A stretch of 64,000 bases of DNA from Cephalopachus bancanus (Eukaryota > Chordata > Mammalia > Primates > Tarsiidae). The translations under genes were made by a program, and so were the position numbers. This document shows positions 1-9,909 of this stretch, piece after piece (positions within the stretch are counted from its first letter, which is position 1; each line of letters opens with the position of its first letter). The notes under the pieces are model-generated. The model was not told the origin of the DNA and made no database searches. It worked only from the letters and a program-made list of their open reading frames with translations. The stretch spans positions 9,013,501-9,077,500 of the forward strand of contig JAPVLO010000055.1 in NCBI GenBank assembly GCA_027257055.1, read 5' to 3'.

Positions 1-430
1 TACTCTCCATTGGATGCAATACATCTATCAAGATGCTTTTTCCACTGCTCAAAACAGTTTTTGAACTTGTCAATGTTGATGCCTTTTAATGCTTCGGCTG
101 TTTTTTGTTTCCACTCTCCCACATTGGCAAAATGTTTCCTTTTGAGAACTTTTTTCATCTGGGGAAACAAAAAAAGTTGCTTGGAGCCAGATTGGGTGAA
201 TAGGGAGGGTGGAGCATGGGAGTCATGCTGTTTTTGGTCAAAAACTGCTGCACACTAGGCACGGTGTGGGCAGGTTGAAAGAATCTCAAAAAAAAAAATT
301 TACTGAAGCTTCTCACAGCCTCTTATAGCAATGCTAGCTGGTACACTGATGCCAATGGAGTCCTAGAACACTTACCAGGCAGGGGAAGCCTATCCTCCAA
401 GGGGCCCACCTTCCAAAAGATAATTCTGGG
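1..430 (-). mobile_element. Mariner (Tc1/mariner) transposon remnant, truncated by window edge
   Basis: On the minus strand this reads as the C-terminal part of a mariner transposase. Recognisable are HPPYSP followed by NLAPSNFF, which is the region of the third catalytic Asp of the DD34D triad (here Asn), and near the window edge the typical mariner ending with NCFEQWKK and DRCIASNGEY. The frame is broken: a stop follows shortly after the APSNFF segment, and a frame change leads into KQKTAEALKG. It is a dead copy. The element continues beyond base 1, so the terminal inverted repeat on that side is not visible. Its inner boundary near 430 is set by comparison with the sister copy at 63580-64000. 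Confidence 0.8.
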
Positions 431-454
431 TTTTTTTGTTTTTTGATTCCCCTC

Positions 455-545
455 ATTTAACAAGAGAACAAAATAAACTTTTGTTATTTAAGACTCTGAC
501 ATTTGGAGATTTTATTGTTCTATTCTAACAGTATAGAAAAAGCCT
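455..545 (+). repeat. Old LTR-type fragment (3' end only)
   Basis: The segment with AATAAACTTTTGTTATTTAAG, a short gap and then a T-rich stretch leading to TTCTAACAGTATAG resembles the 3' end of an old mammalian LTR-like repeat (AATAAACTTTTGTTGTG...AAGCCACTGAG in the consensus I remember). A fuller relative lies at 62190-62480. Only the end is recognisable and the family name is uncertain. Confidence 0.35.
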
Positions 546-654
546 CATTAATACAAATAATTTATTTAATAGTTTATTTAATTCCTTGTAAATCATGATT
601 TTGTAACAACTGATACTACCTTGGCATAAACTTTCACTGGATTTGTGAAATACT

Positions 655-1005
655 GCCTTGTCTCAAGATGGACTGCTACAACAAATACCACAGACTGAGT
701 GGTTTCAACAGTATTTATTTCTCACAGATCTAGAGGCTAGAAGAAGTTTGAGATCAAGGTGCCAGCATGGTCAGGTTCTGATGAGGGCTTTCCCTTGTTT
801 ACAGAAGGCTACCATCTTGTGTCCTCACATGATGGACAAAGAGCTCATCTCTCTTGCATCTCTTTTTATAAGGACACTCTTATAATCCCACTCATGAGGG
901 CACCACCTTCAAGTCTTGATTACTACCCTCAATGCCCATATCCCAGTACCATCACATTAGGGATAAGGGCTGCAACATATGGATTTTGAGAGGACACATT
1001 TTTGG
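655..1005 (-). mobile_element. MaLR-type LTR (MLT1/MST-like), minus strand
   Basis: The plus strand shows the reverse complement of a MaLR LTR: ACTGCTACAACAAATACCA, CAGACTGAGTGG, TATTTATTTCTCACAGATCT, TGTCCTCACATGATGGA, TTTTATAAGGACACTCTTAT, CATGAGGGCACCACCTTCAAG and AACATATGGATTTTGAGAGG, in the order expected. It is a diverged solo LTR. A plus-strand member of the same superfamily lies at 56025-56420. Confidence 0.7.
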
Positions 1006-1009
1006 TCAG

Positions 1010-1755
1010 TAGCATGACTCTTCTGTGAAACATCTGAAGAATATCAGTGAAAGAAGATAATACATGCAAGGCAACATGCTAAACAAGAAGTAGGCAATTG
1101 ACAAATGTTGGTATCCCTGCCCATGTCTGCTCCTTATTAACTTAAAATGACTCAGCTGTGTGTTTTTAAGGCTTAGCTCATTTCAAAGAATGATGTATTC
1201 CAAAAGTCTTTCACTTAAAAATGATTTTTTAGAAAGAAGAAATTTTTATGATGCTGACACTTTTCTTCCCCCTTCTGTCTTCAGAGTATCAAAATGTCAG
1301 GCTTTTGGTGAATCTATTAACAATTAACCATCACATAAAGGGCAGCCAACCTTCCCTCTTACGCTGTAATTGTTCTATAATTCTGGCTTGAAAAAGACTA
1401 TTTCATCAGCGGCAAACATTTGTTGAGCCTCTATTAAGCACTGAGCTGAGGAACAATAAAGATGTAAGCTTTGAGAAGCGTATGCTGGCGCCTCGGAAGC
1501 CATACAGCGTGTAGAAACTGACACAGGAGTATGGCGACAGCGGGTGCTGAGAGGGCCAGGACTGACAGGGAGATGGCAGGGCCAGGCAAGCCTCCAGAGC
1601 AGGGAAGAATTTCACTCATTCCACAAACCAGCTCCCTGTGGGCCTTGCAGCAAAGCCAAGAGGGAACAACAGCACTGAGAGCTGTGGATGAAGTAGATGT
1701 GATTGGAACACAGTGGGAAAGTAAAAAGAATATGGGGAAAAAATATGAAAAAGAA
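1010..1755. other. Unassigned stretch
   Basis: No repeat or gene is recognised with confidence. Short open frames on both strands around 1434-1769 overlap each other and show no known motif. The composition is ordinary. Confidence 0.4.
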
Positions 1756-1756
1756 T

Positions 1757-1960
1757 AATTTTTGAGCACCTGCTACATGATGTTAGGACTTACATTCATT
1801 TCCTAATTTAATCTTTAAAGCAACTCATATGAAGTAAGCATTAACATGCTCATTCTAAAGATTAAAAAAAAAATTTGAGGCTTATCACTTACACAATGCC
1901 TCATAGCTAGTCAGTGCCCAAACTGTGAGTTCCTGTTCTGTCTTTGACCCTTAACTGGTG
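1757..1960 (-). repeat. MIR SINE, minus strand
   Basis: The plus strand reads TTGAGCACCTGCTACATGATG, then TAATTTAATCTTTAAAGCAAC, ATGAAGTAAGCATTA and a GAGGCTTATCACTTACACAATGCC segment ending near CATAGCTAGTCAGTG. These are the blocks of a reverse-complement MIR (cell-size core, then the tRNA-related end). It is strongly diverged. Confidence 0.65.
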
Positions 1961-2089
1961 ATTTTTGCAATGTATAATTTGTTTTTACAATTTTTGCAAG
2001 TATCCTTTACAACCTCACTCAGCTACTGTAAGGCTAAAATGAGAAATGAGTTAGTGTAACACCTCAGCAGTAGAATCCCTGTACTCTAC

Positions 2090-2385
2090 TCCTTCCCATC
2101 CCAACACATGCTGTCCCCTCTGCAGAGACTGCTCTTCTACCCTGCTGACACATTGACTTGGCCCCAACCCCTTTCCTTATCCCTGTTTAAGCCTGGCCTT
2201 TACACTTGGTAAAGTCCCCTGATGCCTCTTCCCCTGCCCCTGCCACAGTGAATTGCCATGTTCCCCTTTCCTCTCTGCTCCACTGTCACCATGACTTGTG
2301 TGATAACAACATCATTGTTTCTTATATGTTTCTCGTGATATACGGAACAATTTCCATTCTCATCTCATGAGACTAGGTTCTTTGT
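2090..2385 (+). repeat. Probable L2 LINE fragment
   Basis: Pyrimidine-rich text with CATGCTGTCCCCTCTGC, CTTCCCCTGCCCC and a terminal CATGAGACTAGGTTCTTTGTG resembles the 3' part of L2 (the 'ctagactgtaagctccttg' block). The match is loose. Confidence 0.35.
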
Positions 2386-2389
2386 GGAC

Positions 2390-3425
2390 TTATTTGTATG
2401 TTGTTTATTCAGATGTGGATGGAAAGCAAGAGCCTGCTGTGTGCAATGAGGCCTGCTTGGTGTTGGAGTAGACTGAGGAATAAGAGAGAAATGGTCTCTG
2501 ACCTCACCAGGCTCACTCCACTGGCCAATACAAAGGCCTTGGCGATTATGACAGAGGTCATTGTAAAGGTAGGGGATACAAGGGTCTCTGAAGGTCAGAG
2601 GGTGACATTTCACCTAGGTTTGGGTAGTTGTGAGAGCCATCCAAAGGGAATTGACATCTAAACTAATATCTCAGAGAGGGAATGAGGTTAACTAAGTGAA
2701 GGAAGCAAGAGCAACTTTGTCAGTCCCTAGCACACGAAGTCTGCATGCACTTTTAGTAATACAATTTGCACTAAAAGGACAGTACTCTTTGAAAGCTGTT
2801 TGCCACCTTAGATAGACACTGTCCTGGCTGTTATCATAGAATGGGTTAAAGCATATCAGTATTTGTAACTCAGCAATGCATGCTTTCGTATACTTTGAAT
2901 AAGAATTTAGCATATCTTTTAAAAAGAATCCTATATATGTTCTGATTTATCACCTGCCACTGCCTGTTTATCTTATCTCACTTTCTGAAATATCCTTTCA
3001 AGATGGAAAGTACAGCTGATTGCGAAGGTGTGTTTATAACTTGGTGACAGAGAAAGGAAAGTCAGACAAGCACAGTTGAATCAGATAGTTGGGGGTTTTA
3101 TTGTGTTCTCTGAGCTACTTTTAATAAACTTTCCTGATACCCAGTAAAAGGATGTGGTCTCCATCAAAAGCTCTTTTCGGTAACCAAACCAACAAGAGGA
3201 GAAAAATACACCTACACAGTCCCAGGTGCAGCTGAACTACAGAGAACTCTGTGAGAGTGCAGCATGCTGCCTCTGTTCCTACCAGCTCTGAGGATCCCAT
3301 GAGGGCCAGAAGTTCAAATCTCTTTTCACACAGAGTTACAGGTGTGGATGGCACTGAACCTCTTTCAGTCGCAAGATCAGGGGACACAGCATGCACATCT
3401 CTGTGCTCTCCCAGCTTAGAATTGC
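2390..3425. other. Unassigned stretch
   Basis: Contains overlapping short frames at 2365-2661 on both strands with no recognisable domain, and AT-rich text at 2860-3130. I see no certain repeat or gene. Confidence 0.4.
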
Positions 3426-3428
3426 AGA

Positions 3429-3560
3429 TTGGGCATGGAGGCTCATGCCTGTAATTCCAACACTTTGGGAAAAGCGAGACAGGAGAATCACCTGAGGCCA
3501 GGCATTTGAGTCTAGCTTGGACAACATATCCAGACGCAATCTCTTAAAATAAATAATAAT
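3429..3560 (+). repeat. Alu monomer (free left arm-like)
   Basis: GGGCATGGAGGCTCATGCCTG, TAATTCCAACACTTTGGGA, GGAGAATCACCTGAGGCC and GGACAACATATCCAGACGCA match one 7SL-derived Alu arm. It ends in an AAATAATAATAAT tail. No second arm follows, so it is a monomer or a truncated copy. Confidence 0.8.
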
Positions 3561-3564
3561 AATC

Positions 3565-4185
3565 GTATCTTTCTTTCCAACCTAGACCTCGTCTATCTCC
3601 CCACCCCTCAATCCCCGAGTATTGACCCAAGTCCAAGTATACTAAGTAGCCCCAGCTTCAGCCAAATGCCCAACCTCCCTCTTAGATGGCCAAGCAGCAC
3701 TCAAAGGGTGCAGCAGTATAGAGAAGAGGCTGGTTTGGAGAATGAGGAGTCAGCTCGGGTTAGTGGAGCAGAAACGCAAGCAACTCTTGCTCCAAGATGG
3801 GCAAGATCCCTTTTCTTGGGTCATTTCCAACATTTTTTTCATTTGGATCAAGAAAAGCCACAGGCCCCTCTCCCGACTGAGTTCTAAGGCAAGATATAAA
3901 GCTGGGTGGAAGAGACAGGGTGAGCCTCAGGGGAGATTGTTGCTAGTTTCTTTTCTTTGGAAAACCCCCATTACCAACAACTTTCCTTATCTGTCTCTGA
4001 ATACTTAATTCATATTTTATCCTGCACTTATATTCAAGTGCTATAATGGACTTCACAATGTGTTGCATTATTGTTTACTTTTTGTTTAACATTTTTAACC
4101 CTCAGGTTCTTTACCATGTAAGAGTTAAGATAATGTTTACTTTTTAAATTCATTTTAAGAATTAATGAAAAGTTAATATATAGAT
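3565..4185. other. Unassigned stretch
   Basis: Two overlapping plus frames (3666-3887 and 3742-4008) occur without known motifs. The text around 4020-4180 is AT-rich. No repeat is assigned. Confidence 0.35.
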
Positions 4186-4189
4186 TAAA

Positions 4190-4345
4190 AGTACAGCATG
4201 CCGGAGGCACATCTGTATTGTTGGTTCCTGATTTATCAGCTCCTAGCTCAGTGCTATGTACAAAAATAACATAGTTAATAGATACTTGCTCACTGGTCTA
4301 TAGTGAGTGATAAAAAGAAACAGATGTTACAATCCTGCTTAAAGT
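4190..4345 (+). repeat. Possible L2/MIR tail
   Basis: TCCTAGCTCAGTGCTATGTA followed by TAATAGATACTTGCTCAC resembles the end of L2/MIR ('cctagcacagtgcctggcac...aataaatacttg'). Weak. Confidence 0.3.
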
Positions 4346-4364
4346 AACATGTCAGTTCTAACTG

Positions 4365-4490
4365 ATGCATTGGGACACTCTGGGTGCTTTCACACTTATT
4401 GTCTCCTTTAAGCCTCACCATCACTCTGAGAAGTAGGTCTCATAATTGTTTGACAACTAAAGAAACTGGGGCTGAGGGAGTTTGACTACA
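4365..4490 (-). repeat. MIR SINE, minus strand
   Basis: GTCTCCTTTAAGCCTCACCA, CACTCTGAGAAGTAGGTCTC, a segment corresponding to 'cccattttacagatgagg', and AAACTGGGGCTGAGGGAG give the standard order of a reverse-complement MIR. Confidence 0.65.
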
Positions 4491-5066
4491 AAAGCCTTGA
4501 CATTTTTGTCCCAGCCATTGTTTAAGACCACACCCGCAAATCTAACCTCAACTATTCCATCAGGTCATCATTCTCTTCAAATAGTGAGAGATGTCAACGT
4601 GTCCACACCAGGTAAGTCATTGCTGCTGTTATTCTCTTCACCCTCAGCTGGCACACCTAGCAGAATTCCACTGAATTGGGGTCTGGTCAATTTGATCCCC
4701 ACTCGTGAGTGATGTTGACATGTTGAGCACTTACTTGCATCGCCACATTCTCCTTTGAAATAACTCTTCAAGGTGTCCTCACAGCTGGGTTGACTGAAGT
4801 TTGCAGGGAGGAGGAGTCTTTCCCAGCATCACCCAGCTTTGCCTCCAAAGCTTGCTTTCTGAATCGCTGCAGTCCACACACAGCCACTAATATGTAATGT
4901 ATTCAAGGGCAGCACCAGATAGTGGAGACTTTCCAAGTTTTCCCAGGCCCTGGATAGGCACTTAAGAATCAGATTTGCGCAAATGACAAGGTAGCTTTCT
5001 TTGACCAATAGTACAAACTGTTCTCTGGCACTTATTCTGTACTGAGAGCCATTCTGAGCATTTTAA

Positions 5067-5454
<388 letters not shown>

Positions 5455-5459
5455 TTTTT

Positions 5460-6959
5460 TTTTTTTAAATGAACCATGTTGGTGAATCTCTAGGATTATC
5501 ACCTTTTAGCCATTAAAATGTGCTCGCTATCACTTGTAAACATTACTTTGTTCAGCTTTTTATAACCACCTACTATTTGGCCACATTGTGACTAAATGCA
5601 TGAATAAGGGTGCTGCTGGTGAAGGTCTCAGTGCTCAGAGAGAAAAGTAGATTGGTGAACAAACAGGCACCTCACGTATATTGTGCTAAGAGCTTGGTGA
5701 ATGTTTTTCAATGAGGGGACACCCTTAGATGGAAGTACCTCCCTAGCCTAGTCTCTTTAGAAGTGATAATATATAATATCACCCTGCCATTGATAGGTGA
5801 TCAACTGGCAGAAAAATAGAAAAGGCACGATTTTAGGCTCTGATGCAAAGGTGTTGAAGAGAGTGACGGAGACTGAGTAGGTAAAAGATGTTGACAGTCA
5901 ACAGGACTTGATGTTTGAAAAAGAGATTTGAGCTAGATCATAAAGAATTCTAAATTCCATGCTAAAATGCAGCTTAGAATCCAACATAATCATTACCCAG
6001 TGTCTTCTGAGTGGCTAATGTGCTCTCTGAAGGCAAGGGGCAGCCTCTCAATCAGTTCAACAGAGATGTGCAATGTATAAGCCAGAGTTTCATCACCACA
6101 GTGTGGTGCAGGTGGCCATAAGAAGGTTGGACGGCAAGAGAGGTTTTTATATTTCTTGTAGCAGCCAAAAGTAAAACCACATTTTTAATGTATTGAAAAT
6201 AACATCATTTGTTTCTTTTTCCTGTTTTATGAAATACTGTAAACATATTGTAAGAATAGAGAGTACACAGTGAACATATATGTATTATTCTCAACTTTAT
6301 TAAATTCCAATTCATGTTATATTTGACACAGATTATTTTTTGAGAACTTATAAACATTACATGCTGTGGGGCCCTTGTGTCCTGCACTGGATCTCTCTCT
6401 CCCCTAATTATTCCATAAGATAATCACTCTTATGCATTTAGTGTTTTACTCCTAGACAAGTGTTTAAAATGGTTGCTACTTTTCATGAGAAAAATTTAAA
6501 TATTTTTTTAGATTTGAAAACTTTTTATAAATGATATCACACTGCATATATATTTTCTTCAACATTTTTTTTTCTAAAGCAGCATGTTTTAGGGATTTTT
6601 TGCTGTTGATTCATACAGTGCTACTTTGTTAATTTTAACTGTTGACTAGTATTTGCTCACAATTTTGTATTCATCTGTTGAAGAACATTATTTATTTTGG
6701 GGGAAGTAAGAGATTAGCAAGGAAAGATGGACTGAGTAGATCTTAATGACAAAGTCAGTGATCCAGAAGATAAAAAGTATATGTAATTGTGCACATGAAA
6801 CCAAAGTGTTTGTTTGCTTCAGTGTCAACTTCTCTCTCATCCTGTGATTTATTGTTTACATTTCTCTTGGCAAAGTTGTACCAAGTGATTGTCTTAAATA
6901 CTTACAGAGATCAGAAAAACAGTGCTTTCATTGAACAATTTTGCTAAGTTTCTCTTAGG
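5460..6959. other. Unassigned AT-rich stretch
   Basis: About 1.5 kb with no certain repeat and no frame above 60 codons. It ends at the target-site duplication of the L1 insertion that starts at 6972. Confidence 0.45.
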
Positions 6960-8314
6960 GCTTTAAATTCTTTTTTTAAAACATTTTTTATTATAAAATT
7001 GTGGGGTACAGTTAAGGGTTAGGTATACAAATGTGCATCCTTCAGGCACCCTTGTTAACAAGGGGTGTCTCCCCATCCTCAGACAGATATTGACTACCAT
7101 TAGTCCCACCTCCCTTCCCTTCCCTACCCCCCCATAGTTTCCCACCACTCTCAGTCTTTTTTTAATAGTATTATGGTAGATGTTCAAAGTCCACTATATG
7201 AGTGAGAACATGTGATACTCAGATGTTCGTTTCTGTGAGAGATCACTCAGTATTATAGATTCTAGTTCCATTCAGGTTGCTGCGAAATTCATGATTTTGT
7301 TCTTTTTCATGGCTGCTTAGTGCTCAATCGTGTATATGTACCACATTTTTTTAATCCAGTCCTCTTTTGATGGACAGTATGGTTGGTTCCAGGTTCTTGC
7401 TATTGTGAACAACGCTGCAATAAACATTCTTGTGCAGGTATCTTTTTGATAGTGATTTGAGTTCTTCAGGGTATATTCCCAGTAGGGGGATTGCAGGGTC
7501 ATATGGAAGGTCGATATTTAGAGCTTTTAGGAATCGCCACACTGCTTTCCACAAAGGTTGCACTAGTTTGCACTCCCACCAACAGTGTAGAAGTGTTTCC
7601 TTTCCCCACACCCTCTCCAGCAACTGTTATTTTTTGAGTTATTGATAATGGCCATTCTGACTGGAGTTAGGTGGTATCTCAGTGTGGTTTTGATTTGCAT
7701 CTCCTTGATGATTTTGTGAGGTTGAATATCTCTTCATGTGTCTGTTGGCTGCTCGGATGTCTTTCTTTGAAAAGTGTCTGTTCATATCTTTTACCCACTT
7801 TATAATGAGGTTGTTTGTTTTTTTCCTCTCAGCATGTTTGAGTTCCTTGTACATCCAAGATGTTAAGCCTTTGCCGGACCTGGAGTTGGCAAATACTTTT
7901 TCCCAGTCTGTGGACTGTCTACCTGATCTCTTGATGGTTTCTTTGGCTTTGCAGAAGCTTGTCAGTTTAATGAGGTCCCACTTGTCTATCTTATCTCTTA
8001 TGGCCTGTGAGTTTGGGGTTTTGTTCAAGAATTGGATGCCAGTTCCAATTTCCATAAGGGTATGTCCTGCATTTTCTAAGGTTCTTATGGTTTGAGGTTT
8101 TACACTTAGGTCTCTGATCCATTTGGAGTTAATTTTTGTGTATGGGGATAGATAGGGGTCCATATGAATTCCTGTGTTGTTTTTTCTAGGTCTGAGAAGA
8201 ATGTTGCTGGTAATTTGATGGGTATTGCATTAAATCTGTAGATTGCCTTAGGTAGGATGGACATCTTCACAGTGTTGATTATTCCAATCCATGAGCATGG
8301 GAGCTTTAAATTCT
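6960..8314 (-). mobile_element. 5'-truncated L1 with 12-bp target-site duplication
   Basis: A minus-strand LINE-1. GCTTTAAATTCT occurs at 6960-6971 and again at 8303-8314, flanking the element as a target-site duplication. Inside, next to the left copy, is the poly-T that represents the poly-A tail, then a short 3' UTR, then the C-terminal part of ORF2. The longest open piece is 7639-8163 (174 codons). It includes the family motifs [29 protein letters not shown] and [10 protein letters not shown]. The frame shifts near 7620 and continues with [35 protein letters not shown] and WYIYTIEH. The reverse transcriptase and endonuclease parts are missing because the copy is truncated. It is not active. 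Confidence 0.93.
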
Positions 8315-8320
8315 ACTAGA

Positions 8321-8622
8321 GCCGGGCTCGGTGGCTCAGCCTGTAATCCCGCGCCTTTGGGAGGCTGAGGTGAGTGGATTGCCTGAGCCTGCGAGTTCGA
8401 GACCCTCCTGGGCAGCGAGACCTCATCTCTACAATAAATCAAAAAATCAGCCGGGCGGGGTAGCGCGCACCTGTAGTTCCAGCTACTCAGAAGGCTGAGG
8501 CGGAAGGATCGCCAGAGCCCAGAAGGTGGAGGCTGGGGTGGCAGGGAGCGGTCACTGCACTCCAGCCTGGGTGGCAGAGTGAGACTCCAACTCAAAATAA
8601 ATAAATAAATAAATAAATAAAT
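8321..8622 (+). repeat. Full-length dimeric Alu, inserted in the L1 target duplication
   Basis: Starts GCCGGGCTCGGTGGCTCAGC and ends GAGACTCCAACTC plus an (AAAT)n tail. The flanking duplication AAATTCTACTAGA (8308-8320 and 8623-8635) overlaps the right target duplication of the L1 at 6960-8314, so the Alu came later. The RNA polymerase III A and B boxes lie in the left arm (B box near GCGAGTTCGAGACCC). Confidence 0.95.
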
Positions 8623-8625
8623 AAA
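8594..8625. repeat. (AAAT)n microsatellite in an Alu tail
   Basis: About eight AAAT units replace the plain poly-A tail of the Alu at 8321-8622. Confidence 0.95.
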
Positions 8626-8693
8626 TTCTACTAGAATCTATCTGTTTATGTGACTGGTTTCTTGAGCTCAATGAGATTTGACAACAAGTTTGT

Positions 8694-9438
8694 GAACTCA
8701 TCCTAGAAAAAGTGCTACATATCTCATTGCTGAATATCACCACAGTCATCTTCAAAGTACTTCCCTTGGGAAACTGTATACTGTTGCCAGCCCTCATTCA
8801 CCCATCAAAACAATTTTGGAACTCTTTCTGGAATGAGCAAGACTGTCAGGGTTTGAATTAGAACAGTAAACAAACATTAAACTTTTTGTTAAACTTAGAA
8901 AGAGTGGAAGTGAAATCAGTCCATGTTTATGGGGATAGTGCCATGAAGAAAATGGCAGTGTACAAATGGATTAAATGTTTTTCTGAGGAGACAGAAAGTG
9001 TCACTGATGAAGAGAGGTCAGTATGGTCAGTAACGGGCAGAACTGATGACAACATTGCAAAAATTAATTGAATTGTGTGTCAAAATCGTCAGCTGACTGT
9101 GAGAAGCATAGTTGACCAAGTAAACACTGATAGGAAAATCCAACTGTATTGGAACACCCTCCCTATTCACCTGATCTGCCTCCCAGTGACATTTTTCTTT
9201 ACCCAAAGATAAAGAAAATATTGAAAGGAAGACGTTTTGATGACATTCAGGACATCAAAGGTAATATGATGATTGTTCTGATGCCCATTCCAAAAAAGAA
9301 GTTCCAAAATTGCTTTGATGGGTGGACTAGATGCTGGCACTTGTCCATAGCTTCCCAAGGGGAGTACTTCGGAGGTGACCATAGTGATATTCAACAATGA
9401 GATATGTTGCCCTTTTTCTAGGATGAGTTTGCAAACTT
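8694..9438 (+). mobile_element. Internally deleted mariner element with long inverted ends
   Basis: The outer ~150 bases of the two ends are inverted copies of each other: 8694-8850 matches the reverse complement of 9285-9438 with scattered differences. Shared blocks include AACTCATCCTAGAAAAAG, CATATCTCATTG, GAATATCAC, CCCTTGGGAA and CAATTTTGGAACT. Between them is a broken mariner transposase. A clear TA target duplication is not preserved on both sides. It belongs to a different mariner subfamily from the copies at the window edges. Confidence 0.85.
8886..9400 (+). pseudogene. Mariner transposase, deleted pseudogene
   Basis: The N-terminal helix-turn-helix part is seen in the frame from 8886, with VYGDSAMKKMAVYKWIKCFS, then TDDNIAKI, a stop at about 9069, then QLTVRSIVDQVN in the same frame. 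The text then jumps near 9145 to the C-terminal part, 9149-9400, with HPPYSPDLPPSD (the third Asp of the DD34D triad is present), then KKILKGRRFDD, FQNCFDGW and IASQGEYFGGD. A full mariner transposase is about 345 residues. Here about half is missing, including the first two catalytic Asp residues. The protein cannot be functional. The last ~40 codons lie inside the right inverted arm, so the left arm carries an inverted copy of coding sequence. Confidence 0.85.
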
Positions 9439-9439
9439 A

Positions 9440-9755
9440 ATCGTCAGACCTTGTACATCTCACAGTTGTTTCTAAATTGCTTTTCAGAATTATCCTCAAA
9501 GAAAAACATTCATTTTTTCATTTGGTAGCTGAAGGTGGAAATCTTGATTATATTGAATGCATTATTTTCATCTTTCCTGTCATCTCTGCCATGGGCTGCT
9601 TTAGACCATTTCAGAAGAATCTGACTTAAACCATTTATTATACTACTGTTATATGACAGGAATCTTTTTATTTATTGAGGCAGAATGTCTCTGTACAATA
9701 CAGAGGAAAGAAACATTCTTTGAGAATGGGTACATATCAGACTCTCATTAAGATT
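9440..9755. other. Unassigned stretch
   Basis: No repeat, gene or motif is recognised. Confidence 0.4.
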
Positions 9756-9759
9756 CCCT

Positions 9760-9905
9760 CTTCTCTCCAACTAATAATGTTAAACTAGACAAATTATTCC
9801 TCTTTGCATGATAGAAAAGTGAGGAGGCAGGAGATTAAATAACTTGTCCAGTGTCATGCAGACAGAGCAATATAAAATAAGTACACTTTCACTTGAGTCT
9901 AAAAT
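9760..9905 (-). repeat. Possible MIR SINE, minus strand
   Basis: GGCAGGAGATTAAATAACTTG and TCCAGTGTCATGCAGACAG correspond to the MIR block 'gaggttaagtaacttgcccaaggtcacacag'. Only this block is clear. Confidence 0.45.
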
Positions 9906-9909
9906 TATA

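Noticed and set aside
7639..8163. 174-codon minus-strand frame as a possible gene
   Set aside because: It is the C-terminal part of L1 ORF2 in a truncated copy.
9149..9400. Mariner C-terminal frame (83 codons) as a domesticated transposase gene
   Set aside because: Internal deletion, loss of two catalytic residues, and upstream stops. There is no sign of a preserved frame.
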